Shown here in pieces: positions 45,915 to 57,177 of a stretch of DNA of 64,000 bases. Below the pieces are notes generated by a model. It had not been told where the DNA came from, searched no databases, and saw only the letters and a program-made list of their open reading frames with translations. Position 1 is the first letter of the stretch, and the number at the start of each line of letters is the position of its first letter. The DNA comes from Eurosta solidaginis (taxonomy: Eukaryota > Arthropoda > Insecta > Diptera > Tephritidae). The position numbers and the translations under genes were made by a program. Where the stretch lies: the NCBI RefSeq assembly GCF_040869045.1, contig NC_090324.1, positions 193,810,028 to 193,874,027 of the forward strand, read 5' to 3'.

Positions 45915-46838
45915 AATTTTGGATGCCTCTTTCACCTGAGCTGACACCGCATTTGTGATGCCTGAAACTTGGGCATGCATTTTCCTCGCTGGCAAATTGA
46001 TTCTGCGTTTCAGTCTTTCAGTTATAAAGGAACATTCAGACCCTGAATCAATTAATGCCCGCGCGGAGAAGTCGGTACCATTATGGTGAATGTGTACGCG
46101 AGCAGTTCCTAATAGCACACCTGTGCTGGAATTCATATGACAGGATGTCACATTTTTGTTCCCGTTTGACCCTGGTTTTTCTGATTCCTGTCTCGCTAAT
46201 GCCTGTCTAGAAGTAGAGGGCCTATTATCGTAGGAGTGTTGGGGCGGGTTGTAGGTGGTGTTTTTCTGTAGGGTATCCGCATGCAGGAGCGTATGGTGAC
46301 GAGAGTGGCACGTATTGCAGTTGTAGGAACTGGTGCATCTGGTCACTGTGTGTCCTGGGGATAGACAATTCAGACAACCACTTGTAGATTTTATGAATTT
46401 AATCCTTTCTGAAGGGGTTAAATCGCAAAAGCGTGAACAGTTGCGTAATCTATGTTCAGGGGATTTACACATTTTACAAATTGATTTTATTGTTTGCTTG
46501 GATACTTTCGTTTGAAAAGCACCAAGTCTTTTCGTAGGGGCTTCTGACGATTGTCGCGACGCGTTTGGTTTTTGCACTTTCGAAGTGGCATGCCCTGTAA
46601 AACCAGACACTGTTTCAAGTGTCTGAAACCGATTAGACAGGAATTTATCCATATCCTCCCACTTGGATATGTCCATTTTATGGTCTATACTTTGCTCCCA
46701 AAGAGCCAGCGTGCTCTCTGGTAACTTGGTTGAGCATAGATAGGTCAGGATTGCATCCCAATTGGAAGTGTCAATTTTGTGGCATTTGAGGGACCAAATA
46801 CAATTATTTATATCATTTTGCAGCTTTTTTATTGAACT
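45915..46838 (-). pseudogene. BEL/Pao gag C-terminus and protease, 5' frameshifted and 3' cut by LINE
   Basis: The frame is open from about 46838 and includes the codons around KLQNDINNCIW upstream of the first in-frame ATG (46676). Numbering from 46676: zinc-binding clusters CKMC...C at 67-80, CLNC...H...C at 101-114 and CNTCHSRHH at 120-128, followed by the retropepsin active site D210-S-G in ALIDSGS. It ends at the LINE insertion (45915-45919), after about 253 residues. The beginning is out of frame with the gag start at 47467 because one base is missing near 46830-46842. The protease catalytic motif is intact, unlike in the 466-aa frame at 32105-33505. Confidence 0.9.
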
Positions 46839-47467
46839 GCCACACTACTCTCTACCTTTTTTAAGTTAAATAAAATTTGTAGTTGTGTGTTAACTAAGAT
46901 ACGTTTGTTTTCGTATCTTTCACACAAGTTTTTCCAGGCCATCTCGAAACCTTCATTTGTGAGGGGGCATTTTTTAACGATATCTTTTGCTTCGCCCTGC
47001 GTTTTGTTGTTGAGATGGAATAACTTTTCCACCCCTTTCAAGCTGGAATTGTTTATATAAATTGCCGTGAAAAGGTCGCGAAAAGTTGGCCAAGACAGAT
47101 AATCCCCTTTAAAAACTTCAGTGTCGCAAGCAGGGAGGCGAATTTTATGCGCATGAGGTTCTTGCTCAGGGTTGACGTTCTTTTCATCCTTCTTGTATTT
47201 TTCTGCCTCAGCAGATATAGACGATGAACATCGCACGTAGATTGCGTATGCTGCCTTTTGCTTCTTTCTGATCGCCATAACGTCATCCGCTGACACCTCA
47301 TCAGATCCCAATAGCGAATCAAACGCAGACTTTACCTTCTTCCACAAGAGCCGCAACTCTTCCTGCTGTATTGCAAGGGTGTGTTTGCTATGGTCGCTCT
47401 CCGGAATAAGGCTGTAATCTTTATCAAACTCTGCGATTGATTCTGCTAAACGGATGTAGGTTTCCAT
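46829..47467 (-). pseudogene. BEL/Pao gag N-terminus (212 aa, ends at a frameshift)
   Basis: Starts at an ATG in an ACAATGG context about 1 kb inside the 5' LTR. Residues 1-100 are charged and probably helical. Residues 108-210 match the gag domain common to BEL/Pao elements (KIRLPACD, FKGDYLSWPTFRDLF, then KGVEKLFHLNNK). The TAA at 46829-46831 is caused by loss of one base in the A-run just before it. The next codons in the other frame continue the same protein. Gag would form the particle shell; this copy makes only the first part. Confidence 0.88.
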
Positions 47468-47597
47468 TGTTTTATTTACGTTTATTAACGAGAAAATTTC
47501 CGATTAGAAAAATAGAACTCTTCTGAGTTAATATGCCTGCCCAGCCCTAAATAAAAACTATTGAACTTCGAGTTTATTATTTATTTTGTTTATTGCA

Positions 47598-47772
47598 GAC
47601 TTTTTGTCTTGGTAGCGACAACGAAAAGGGTTTATTTTATGGACTTTTTTGTCACAACAGGGACAACAAAAAGGATTTATTTTTGGACTTTTTGTCACAG
47701 CAGCGAAAACCAGCAAAAGATTTAATGTGCAAATTTTTGTCTCAGCGGCAACAACAAAAGGGGACCACTCGC
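47598..47772. repeat. Four degenerate 44-bp tandem repeats in the leader
   Basis: Units start at about 47598, 47642, 47686 and 47730. Each has GACTTTTTGTC (last one AAATTTTTGTC), then a C/A/G-rich part with ACAACAAAA, then ATTTATTTT. The fourth is the most diverged. Confidence 0.75.
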
Positions 47773-47867
47773 CACTTCCACAAATAATGGGTGTATTTTT
47801 GAAGAAGTGAAAAAATGCGTGCGATATTGTAAAAAAAACCAAAAAAAAGTGTAAAAAGTGTTTGAAA

Positions 47868-48146
47868 AGTGAAGTGAGCACCGGATTAATTAATTAAATT
47901 GAACTTAATTTCGTGTTTGTGAAGTACAAAGGAAACAACAACAAAAACCTATTTAGTATGGTGCGGAAAGTGAGGTTAGGTTACCCTCTTCCTTGTGTTG
48001 TGTCTGGAAAACCTTACCACTGGTGGGGGGATGGACCAGATAATCACAAGGACTGAAAATAAAGGCTAACAAACCGAGTGATTTAACCTTTGAAATTAGA
48101 AAAATAAATTGGTGCTCACTAAATCACTTCACTGTTTTCACTTTTA
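47868..48146. repeat. Inverted repeat in the leader
   Basis: AGTGAAGTGAGCACC at 47868-47882 pairs with GGTGCTCACT at 48111-48120 and, after an AAAT insertion, with CACTTCACT at 48125-48133. Flanking AAAAGT and ACTTTT extend the match. About 230 bases lie between the arms. It could be a MITE-like insert or a long RNA stem. Confidence 0.6.
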
Positions 48147-48454
48147 TTTTTAATTTTTCGCGCACTACACGGGGCTTTTCTCTTTACTTTGCAAAAAACA
48201 ACACTCAAAAAAAAAAGTGGCAAGAAATATGAACTTACGTTGTTTTTGTGGAAAAATTGATGTGATGGTTGTGGCTCCGGCGGCTGATAAATGTCGTGTA
48301 TAGTATCAAACTTCCAACTTTTTGGTGGTTCTGCTGGACTATGCTGTGACAAATAAACCTTTTGATGATTTTTTGTGGCAATTCGTGCAAATTTAGTAGT
48401 AGGCAAATGTGCTGTGTTGTGGACTGTATATATAAAGAGGCGCTTTTAGTTCCT

Positions 48455-48468
48455 GGTGAGGAGGACCA
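48455..48468 (-). promoter_or_regulatory. BEL/Pao primer-binding site
   Basis: Read on the minus strand, TGGTCCTCCTCACC begins one base inside the 5' LTR. A leading TGG matches the CCA end of a tRNA. Which tRNA is not determined. Confidence 0.65.
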
Positions 48469-48469
48469 A

Positions 48470-48972
48470 TGTTCGGCCTGAGTGCGTCTGGAACCGGCAG
48501 TGGGTAGGCGCACACGGGTCGATCTCGGGTTGATAGTGCTCTCGAAAGAAAGTAAAAAGAACAAAACGCAAAGAGGATTTCCTCGTTATAATAGTGTTTT
48601 AATTAGAGTGTAGGGAAATATATATAAGGATACAATATTACCTTTGAGTGTAAAAATGATGACGGTGATACTCGGCGATGTGTGCTGGTTGGCGGTCGAT
48701 CGAAAAAGAGACCGGTTATCCCGTTGAGGACAACCGCTAAGCCGCGAAAAGGTCCTCTGGTATTAAGGAGGGGAAAAACCACACACATAACCACCCTTAC
48801 GTATGCGTGCATGGGTGCTGACAACCTGCACACACACATGCATGTGTACGCAACGCATGCATGTGCATGCATGCACACAAGTGCGGCGTGAGTGTGGGTG
48901 GCTGGAAATATTATTAAAACATTAGGGAGGGGCGCCGTCAATCAAGTGAAAGTTAGGCATTTGGCCTAAACA
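48470..48972 (-). repeat. BEL/Pao 5' LTR (right copy)
   Basis: 503 bp, the same length as the left copy, with two substitutions (T at about 48787 and G at about 48893). It is directly followed by CACC and satellite. Confidence 0.95.
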
Positions 48973-51066
48973 CACCATTAAGTATACCGAAATAATCAGG
49001 TTGAAGAGCTGAGTTGTTTTAGCCATGTCCGTCTGTCCGTCTGTCCGTCTGTCTGTTTGTATGCAAACTAGTCCCTCAATTTTTGAGATATCTTGATAAA
49101 ATTTGGTGAGCAGGTGTATTTGGGTGTCCGATTAGACATTTGTCGGAACCGACCGGATCGGACCACTATAGCATATATCCTCCATACAACCGATTTTTCA
49201 GAAAAAGAGGATTTTTGTAATATCTTACCCAATTTAACAGATTGAAGCTTCAAACTTCACCATATACTTTCGTATATTGAACATATTGTTGCCTGAAAAA
49301 ATTTATGAGATCGGTCGTATATATAGTATATATATGGTGGTATATATAGTATATATATATAGTATATATATATATATTTTCGCAAATTTTAGCCCCATTT
49401 TAACAGCTAGAAGCTTCAAATTTCACCGAATATTTACTTATATAGCATATATTGTTGTCTGAAAAAATCATAGAGATCGGTTGTATATATAGTATATATC
49501 TCATACAACCGATTGTTCAGATAAGAAACTTTTCGCAATTTCTACCCCATTTTAACAGCTATAAGCTTCAAATTTCACCGATTGCTTACGTATATAGCAT
49601 ATATTGTTGTCTGAAAAAATCATAGAGATCGGTTGTATATATAGTATATATATCATACAACCGATTGTTCAGATAAGAAACTTTTCGCAATTTCTACCCC
49701 ATTTTAACAGCTATAAGCTTCAAATTTCACTGATTGCTTAGGTATATAGCATATATTGTTGTCTGAAAAAATCATAGAGATCGGTTCTATATATAGTATA
49801 TATCTCATACAACCGATTGTTCAGATAAGAAACTTTTCGCAATTTCTACCCCATTTTAACAGCTAGGAGCTTCAAATTTCACCAACTGCTTACGTGTATA
49901 GCATATATTGATGTCTGAAAAAATCATTGAGATCGGTGATATACATAGTATATATCTCATACAACCGATTGTTCAGATAAGAAACTTTGCGCAATTTCTG
50001 CCCCGTTTTAACAGTTAGAAGCTTCAAATTTCACAAAATACTTTCGTATATAGCATATATTGTTGTCTGAAAAAATCATAGAGATCGGTGGTATATATAT
50101 TATATACTTCATATAAACTGTCATATTGACCCCTTTTTTACGGCTAGAAGCTTCAAGATTCATCAAATTTTCTTCAAATAGTTACGTTTACGTCATATAT
50201 TTTTGAAATACGTGATTCGTAGCCATAGTTTTTACATGCAGACCACAACAAACGTGAAGCTTTGCATCCTCACACAGATTACCTACCTATTTTTTATTTT
50301 ATATTTATCTTAAAAATCGTTTAGATATGTTCAAATTTCACCAAATGCTTACGTGTATAGCATATATTGTTGTCTGAGAAAATCATAGATACCGGTGGTA
50401 TATATAGTATATATCCCATACAACCGATTGTTCAGATAAGAAACTTTGCGCAATTTCTTCCCCATTTTAACAGTTATAAGCTTCAAATTTCACCGATTGC
50501 TTACGTATATAGTATGTATTGTTGTGTCAAAAAATCATAGAGATCGGTGATATATATAATATATATATGATGGTATATATAGTATACATATATACTATAT
50601 ATATATTTTTTTACGATTTCGGCCCCATTTTAACAGCTAGAAGCTTCAAATTTCACCAACTGCTTACGTGTATAGCATATATTGATGTCTGAAAAAATCA
50701 TTGAGATCGGTGGTACACATAGTATATATCTCATACAACCGATTGTTCAGATAAGAAACTTTGCGCAATTTCTGCCCCGTTTTAACAGTTAGAAGCTTCA
50801 AATTTCACAAAATGCTTACGTATATAGCATATATTGTTGTCTGAAAAAATCATAGAGATCGGTCGTATATATATTATATACTTCATATAAACTGTCATTT
50901 TGACCCCTTTTTTACGGCTAGAATCTTCAAAATTCATCAAATTTCATCAAATAGTTACGTTTTCGTCATATATTTTTGAAATACGTGATTCGTAGTCATA
51001 GTTTTTACACGCAGACCACAAAAAACCTGAAACTTTGCATCCTCACACAAAGTACCTACCCGTTTT

Positions 51067-52622
51067 TATACCTTTCATGAAAATGAAATGGTATATTAAT
51101 TTCGTCACGAAACCGAAAATTGTAAGTCCTTAAAGGAAAATAGATAGACCCACCATTAAGTATACCGAAATAATCAGGTTGAAGAGCTGAGTTGTTTTAG
51201 CCATGTCCGTCTGTCCGTCTGTCCGTCTGTCTGTTTGTATGCAAACTAGTCCCTCAATTTTTGAGATATCTTGATAAAATTTGGTGAGCAGGTGTATTTG
51301 GGTGTCCGATTAGACATTTGTCGGAACCGACCAGATCGGACCACTATAGCATATATCCTCCATACAACCGATTTTTCAGAAAAAGAGGATTTTTGTAATA
51401 TCTTACCCAATTTAACAGATTGAAGCTTCAAACTTCACCATATACTTTCGTATATTGAACATATTGTTGCCTGAAAAAATTTATGAGATCGGTGGTATAT
51501 ATAGTATATATCCCCCACAACCGATTGTTCAGATAAGGAACTTTTCGTAATTACTGCCCTATTTTAAGAGCTAGAGGCTTCAACTTTCAGCGAATGCTTG
51601 CGTATATAGCATATATTGTTGTCTGAAAAAATCATAAAGATCGGTGGTATATATAGTATATATATGGTGGTATATATAGTATATATATATAGTATATATA
51701 TATATATTTTCGCAAATTTTAGCCCCATTTTAACAGCTAGAAGCTTCAAATTTCACCGAATATTTACTTATATAACATATATTGTTGTCTGAAAATATCA
51801 TAGAGATCGGTTGTATATATAGTATATATCTCATACAACCGATTGTTCAGATAAGAAACTTTTCGCAATTTCTACTCCATTTTAACAGCTATAAGCTTCA
51901 AATTTCGCCGATTGCTTACGTATATAGCAAATATTTTTGTCTGAAAAAATCATAGAGATCGGTTGTATATATAGTATATATCTCATACAACCGATTGTTC
52001 AGATAAGAAACTTTTCGCAATTTCTACCCCATTTTAACAGCTATAAGCTTCAAATTTCACTGATTGCTTACGTATATAGCATATATTGTTGTCTGAAAAA
52101 ATCATAGAGATCGGTTCTATATATAGTATATATCTCATAAAACCGATTGTTCAGATAAGAAACTTTTCGCAATTTCTACCCCATTTTAACAGCTAGAAGC
52201 TTCAAATTTCACCAACTGCTTACGTGTATAGCATATATTGATGTCTGAAAAAATCATTGAGATCGGTGGTACACATAGTATATATCTCATACAACCGATT
52301 GTTCAGATAAGAAACTTTGCGCAATTTCTGCCCCGTTTTAACAGTTAGAAGCTTCAAATTTCACAAAATGCTTACGTATATAGCATATATTGTTGTCTGA
52401 AAAAATCATAGAGATCGGTCGTATATATATTATATACTTCATATAAACTGTCATTTTGACCCCTTTTTTACGGCTAGAATCTTCAAAATTCATCAAATTT
52501 CATCAAATAGTTACGTTTTCGTCATATATTTTTGAAATACGTGATTCGTAGTCATAGTTTTTACACGCAGACCACAAAAAACCTGAAACTTTGCATCCTC
52601 ACACAAAATACCTACCTGTTTC
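51067..52622 (+). repeat. Satellite unit 18 (1556 bp)
   Basis: Three GTCCGTCT copies, ACCAGATCGG in the head near 51330 and the CCCCCACAACC monomer near 51511. Private monomer changes lie near 51774-51796 and 51906-51933. Beta tail. Confidence 0.88.
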
Positions 52623-54042
52623 TATACCTTTCATGAAAATGAAATGGTATATTAATTTCGTCACGAAACCGAAAATTGTAAGTCCTTAAAGGAAAATAGA
52701 TAGACCCACCATTAAGTATACCGAAATAATCAGGTTGAAGAGCTGAGTTGTTTTAGCCATGTCCGTCTGTCCGTCTGTCTGTTTGTATGCAAACTAGTCC
52801 CTCAATTTTTGAGATATCTTGATAAAATTTGGTGAGCAGGTGTATTTGGGTGTCCGATTAGACATTTGTCGGAACCGACCGGATCGGACCACTATAGCAT
52901 ATATCCTCCATACAACCGATTTTTCAGAAAAAGAGGATTTTTGTAATATCTTACCCAATTTAACAGATTGAAGCTTCAAACTTCACCATATACTTTCGTA
53001 TATTGAACATATTGTTGCCTGAAAAAGTTTATGAGATCGGTCGTATATATAGTATATATATGGTGGTATATATAGTATATATATGGTGGTATATATAGTA
53101 TATATATATAGTATATATATATATATTTTCGCAAATTTTAACCCCATTTTAACAGCTAGAAGCTTAAAATTTCACCGAATATTTACTTATATAGCATATA
53201 TTGTTGTCTGAAAAAATCATAGAGATCGGTTGTATATATAGTATATATCTCATACAACCGATTGTTCAGATAAGAAACTTTTCGCAATTTCTACCCCATT
53301 TTAACAGCTATAAGCTTCAAATTTCACCGATTGCTTACGTATATAGCATATATTGTTGTCTGAAAAAATCATAGAGATCGGTTATATATATAGTATATAT
53401 CTTATACAACCGATTGTTCAGATAAGAAACTTTTCGCAATTTCTACCCCATTTTAATAGCTATAAGCTTCAAATTTCACTGATTGCTTAGGTATATAGCA
53501 TATATTGTTGTCTGAAAAAATCATAGAGATCGGTTCTATATATAGTATATATCTCATACAACCGATTGTTCAGATAAGAAACTTTTCGCAATTTCTACCC
53601 CATTTTAACAGCTAGAAGCTTCAAATTTCACCAACTGCTTACGTGTATAGCATATATTGATGTCTGAAAAAATCATTGAGATCGGTGATATACATAGTAT
53701 ATATCTCATACAACCGATTGTTCAGATAAGAAACTTTGCGCAATTTCGGCCCCGTTTTAACAGTTAGAAGCTTCAAATTTCACAAAATGCTTTCGTATAT
53801 AGCATATATTGTTGTCTGAAAAAATCATAGAGATCGGTGGTATATATATTATATACTTCATATAAACTGTCATATTGACCCCTTTTTTACGGCTAGAAGC
53901 TTCAAGATTCATCAAATTTTCTTCAAATAGTTACGTTTACGTCATATATTTTTGAAATACGTGATTCGTAGCCATAGTTTTTACATGCAGACCACAAAAA
54001 ACGTGAAGCTTTGCATCCTCACACAGATTACCTACCTATTTT
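52623..54042 (+). repeat. Satellite unit 19 (1420 bp)
   Basis: Two GTCCGTCT copies, with private changes in the monomers near 53385-53460. The unit ends in the alpha tail. Confidence 0.88.
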
Positions 54043-57000
54043 TATACCTTTCATGAAAATGAAATGGTATATTAATTTCGTCACGAAACCGAAAATTGTA
54101 AGTCCTTAAAGGAAAATAGATAGACCCACCATTAAGTATACCGAAATTATCAGGTTGAAGAGCTGAGTTGTTTTAGCCATGTCCGTCTGTCCGTCTGTCC
54201 GTCTGTCTGTTTGTATGCAAACCAGTCACTCAATTTTTGAGATATCTTGATAAAATTTGGTGAGCAGGTGTATTTGGGTGTCCGATTAGACATTTGTCGG
54301 AACCGACCGGATCGGACCACTATAGCATATATCCTCCATACAACCGATTTTTCAGAAAAAGAGGATTTTTGTAATATCTTACCCAATTTAACAGATTGAA
54401 GCTTCAAACTTCACCATATACTTTCGTATATTGAACATATTGTTGCCTGAAAAAATTTATGAGATCGGTCGTATATATAGTATATATCCCCCACAACCGA
54501 TTGTTCAGATAAGGAACTTTTCGTAATTACTGCCCTATTTTAAGAGCTAGAGGCTTCAAATTTCAGCGAATGCTTACGTATATAGCATATATTGTTGTCT
54601 GAAAAAATCATAAAGATCGGTGGTATATATAGTATATATATGGTGGTATATATAGTATATATATATAGTATATATATATATATTTTCGCAAATTTTAGCC
54701 CCATTTTAACAGCTAGAAGCTTCAAATTTCACCGAATATTTACTTATATAGCATATATTGTTGTCTGAAAAAATCATAGAGATCGGTTGTATATATAGTA
54801 TATATCTCATACAACCGATTGTTCAGATAAGAATCTTTTCGCAATTTCTACTCCATTTTAACAGCTATAAGCTTCAAATTTCACCGATTGCTTACGTATA
54901 TAGCATATATTGTTGTCTGAAAAAATCATAGAGATCGGTTGTATATATAGTATATATCTCATACAACCGATTGTTCAGATAAGAAACTTTTCGCAATTTC
55001 TACCCCATTTTAACAGCTATAAGCTTCAAATTTCACTGATTGCTTACGTATATAGCATATATTGTTGTCTGAAAAAATCATAGAGATCGGTTCTATATAT
55101 AGTATATATCTCATAAAACCGATTGTTCAGATAAGAAACTTTTCGCAATTTCTACCCCATTTTAACAGCTAGAAGCTTCAAATTTCACCAACTGCTTACG
55201 TGTATAGCATATATTGATGTCTGAAAAAATCATTGAGATCGGTGGTACACATAGTATATATCTCATACAACCGATTGTTCAGATAAGAAACTTTGCGCAA
55301 TTTCTGCCCCGTTTTAACAGTTAGAAGCTTCAAATTTCACAAAATGCTTACGTATATAGCATATATTGTTGTCTGAAAAAATCATAGAGATCGGTCGTAT
55401 ATATATTATATACTTCATATAAACTGTCATTTTGACCCCTTTTTTACGGCTAGAATCTTCAAAATTCATCAAATTTCATCAAATAGTTACGTTTTCGTCA
55501 TATATTTTTGAAATACGTGATTCGTAGTCATAGTTTTCACACGCAGACCACAAAAAACCTGAAACTTTGCATCCTCACTCAAAGTACCTACCTGTTTTTA
55601 TACCTTTCATGAAAATGAAATGGTATATTAATTTCGTCAAGAAACCGAAAATTGTAAGTCCTTAAAGGAAAATAGATAGACCCACCATTAAGTATACCGA
55701 AATAATCAGGTTGAAGAGCTGAGTTGTTTTAGCCATGTCCGTCTGTCCGTCTGTCCGTCTGTCTGTTTGTATGCAAACTAGTCCCTCAATTTTTGAGATA
55801 TCTTGATAAAATTTGGTGAGCATGTGTATTTGGGTGTCCGGTTAGACATTTGATGAAACCGACCGGATCGGACCACTATAGCATATATCCTCCATACAAC
55901 CGATTTTTCAGAAAAAGAGGATTTTTGTAATATCTTACCCAATTTAACAGATTGAAGCTTGAAACTTCACCATATACTTTCGTATATTGAACATATTGTT
56001 GCCTGAAAAAGTTTATGAGATCGGTCGTATATATAGTATATATATGGTGGTATATATAGTATATATATGGTGGTATATATAGTATATATATATAGTATAT
56101 ATATATATATTTTCGTAAATTTTAGCCCCATTTTAACAGCTAGAAGCTTCAAATTTCACCGAATATTTACTTATATAGCATATATTGTTGTCTGAAAAAA
56201 TCATAGAGATCGGTTGTATATATAGTATATATCTCATACAACCGATTGTTCAGATAAGAAACTTTTCGCAATTTCTACCCCATTTTAACAGCTATAAGCT
56301 TCAAATTTCACTGATTGCTTAGGTATATAGCATATATTGTTGTCTGAAAAAATCATAGAGATCGGTTCTATATATAGTATATATCTCATACAACCGATTG
56401 TTCAGATAAGAAACTTTTCGCAATTTCTACCCCATTTTAACAGCTATAAGCTTCAAATTTCACCGATTGCTTACGTATATAGCATATATTGTTGTCTGAA
56501 AAAATCATAGAGATCGGTTGTATATATAGTATATATCTCATACAACCGATTGTTCAGATAAGAAACTTTTCGCAATTTCTACCCCATTTTAACAGCTATA
56601 AGCTTCAAATTTCACTGATTGCTTAGGTATATAGCATATATTGTTGTCTGAAAAAATCATAGAGATCGGTTCTATATATAGTATATATCTCATACAACCG
56701 ATTGTTCAGATAAGAAACTTTTCGCAATTTCTACCCCATTTTAAAAGCTAGAAGCTTCAAATTTCACCAACTGCTACGTGTATAGCATATATTGATGTCT
56801 GAAAAAATCATTGAGATCGGTGATATACATAGTATATATCTCATACAACCGATTGTTCAGATAAGAAACTTTGCGCAATTTCTGCCCCGTTTTAACAGTT
56901 AGAAGCTTCAAATTTCACAAAATGCTTTCGTATATAGCATATATTGTTGTCTGAAAAAATCATAGAGATCGGTGGTATATATATTATATACTTCATATAA

Positions 57001-57177
57001 ACTGTCATATTGACCCCTTTTTTACGGCTAGAAGCTTCAAGATTCATCAAATTTTCTTCAAATAGTTACGTTTACGTCATATATTTTTGAAATACGTGAT
57101 TCGTAGCCATAGTTTTTACATGCAGACCACAAAAAACGTGAAGCTTTGCATCCTCACACAGATTACCTACCTATTTT
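54043..57177 (+). repeat. Satellite units 20-21, first copy of a 3135-bp duplication
   Basis: Two units (1556 and 1579 bp; second head at 55599). Shared markers with the next copy: AACCAGTCACTC, AAGAATCTTTTC, CACTCAAAGTACC, GTCAAGAAACC, GAGCATGTG, TTTTAAAAGCTAG and the one-base deletion CTGCTACGTG. A private change is TTTGATGAAACCG near 55850. Confidence 0.92.

Larger units (their letters stand above)
47468..48454 (-). other. BEL/Pao leader (5' untranslated region)
   Basis: About 1 kb between the primer site and the gag start with no supported gene. It contains the 44-bp repeats (47598-47772) and a large inverted repeat with arms at 47868-47882 and 48111-48146. Packaging and dimer signals would be expected here, but none can be identified by eye. 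Confidence 0.6.
30686..48972 (-). mobile_element. 18.3-kb BEL/Pao LTR retrotransposon unit with nested LINE and captured host sequence
   Basis: Two 503-bp LTRs in direct orientation, two substitutions between them, and CACC on both sides (30682-30685 and 48973-48976). The element reads on the minus strand, so its 5' LTR is on the right. Order: LTR, primer site, about 1 kb leader, gag (frameshifted), protease, nested LINE, reverse transcriptase-RNase H-integrase, hairpin array, host-gene fragments, a second gag/protease-like frame, polypurine tract, LTR. BEL/Pao elements are usually well under 10 kb. Even without the 3.2-kb LINE this unit is about 15 kb, and roughly 7.8 kb lies between the pol stop and the 3' LTR. 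The matched flanks imply that the outer pair of LTRs belongs to one insertion event. Confidence 0.92.
30598..51066 (+). repeat. Satellite unit 17, split by the BEL/Pao unit
   Basis: The head begins at 30598 and is interrupted after GACCCACC. The array resumes at 48973 with CACCATTAAG. Without the 18,287-bp insertion and one CACC copy the unit is 2178 bp, a long-type unit with the extra segment near 50289-50640. Confidence 0.88.

Noticed and set aside
47558..47881. 107-aa minus-strand frame in the BEL leader
   Set aside because: Its internal similarity (CC..CDKK) comes from the 44-bp DNA repeats, and no family is recognisable.
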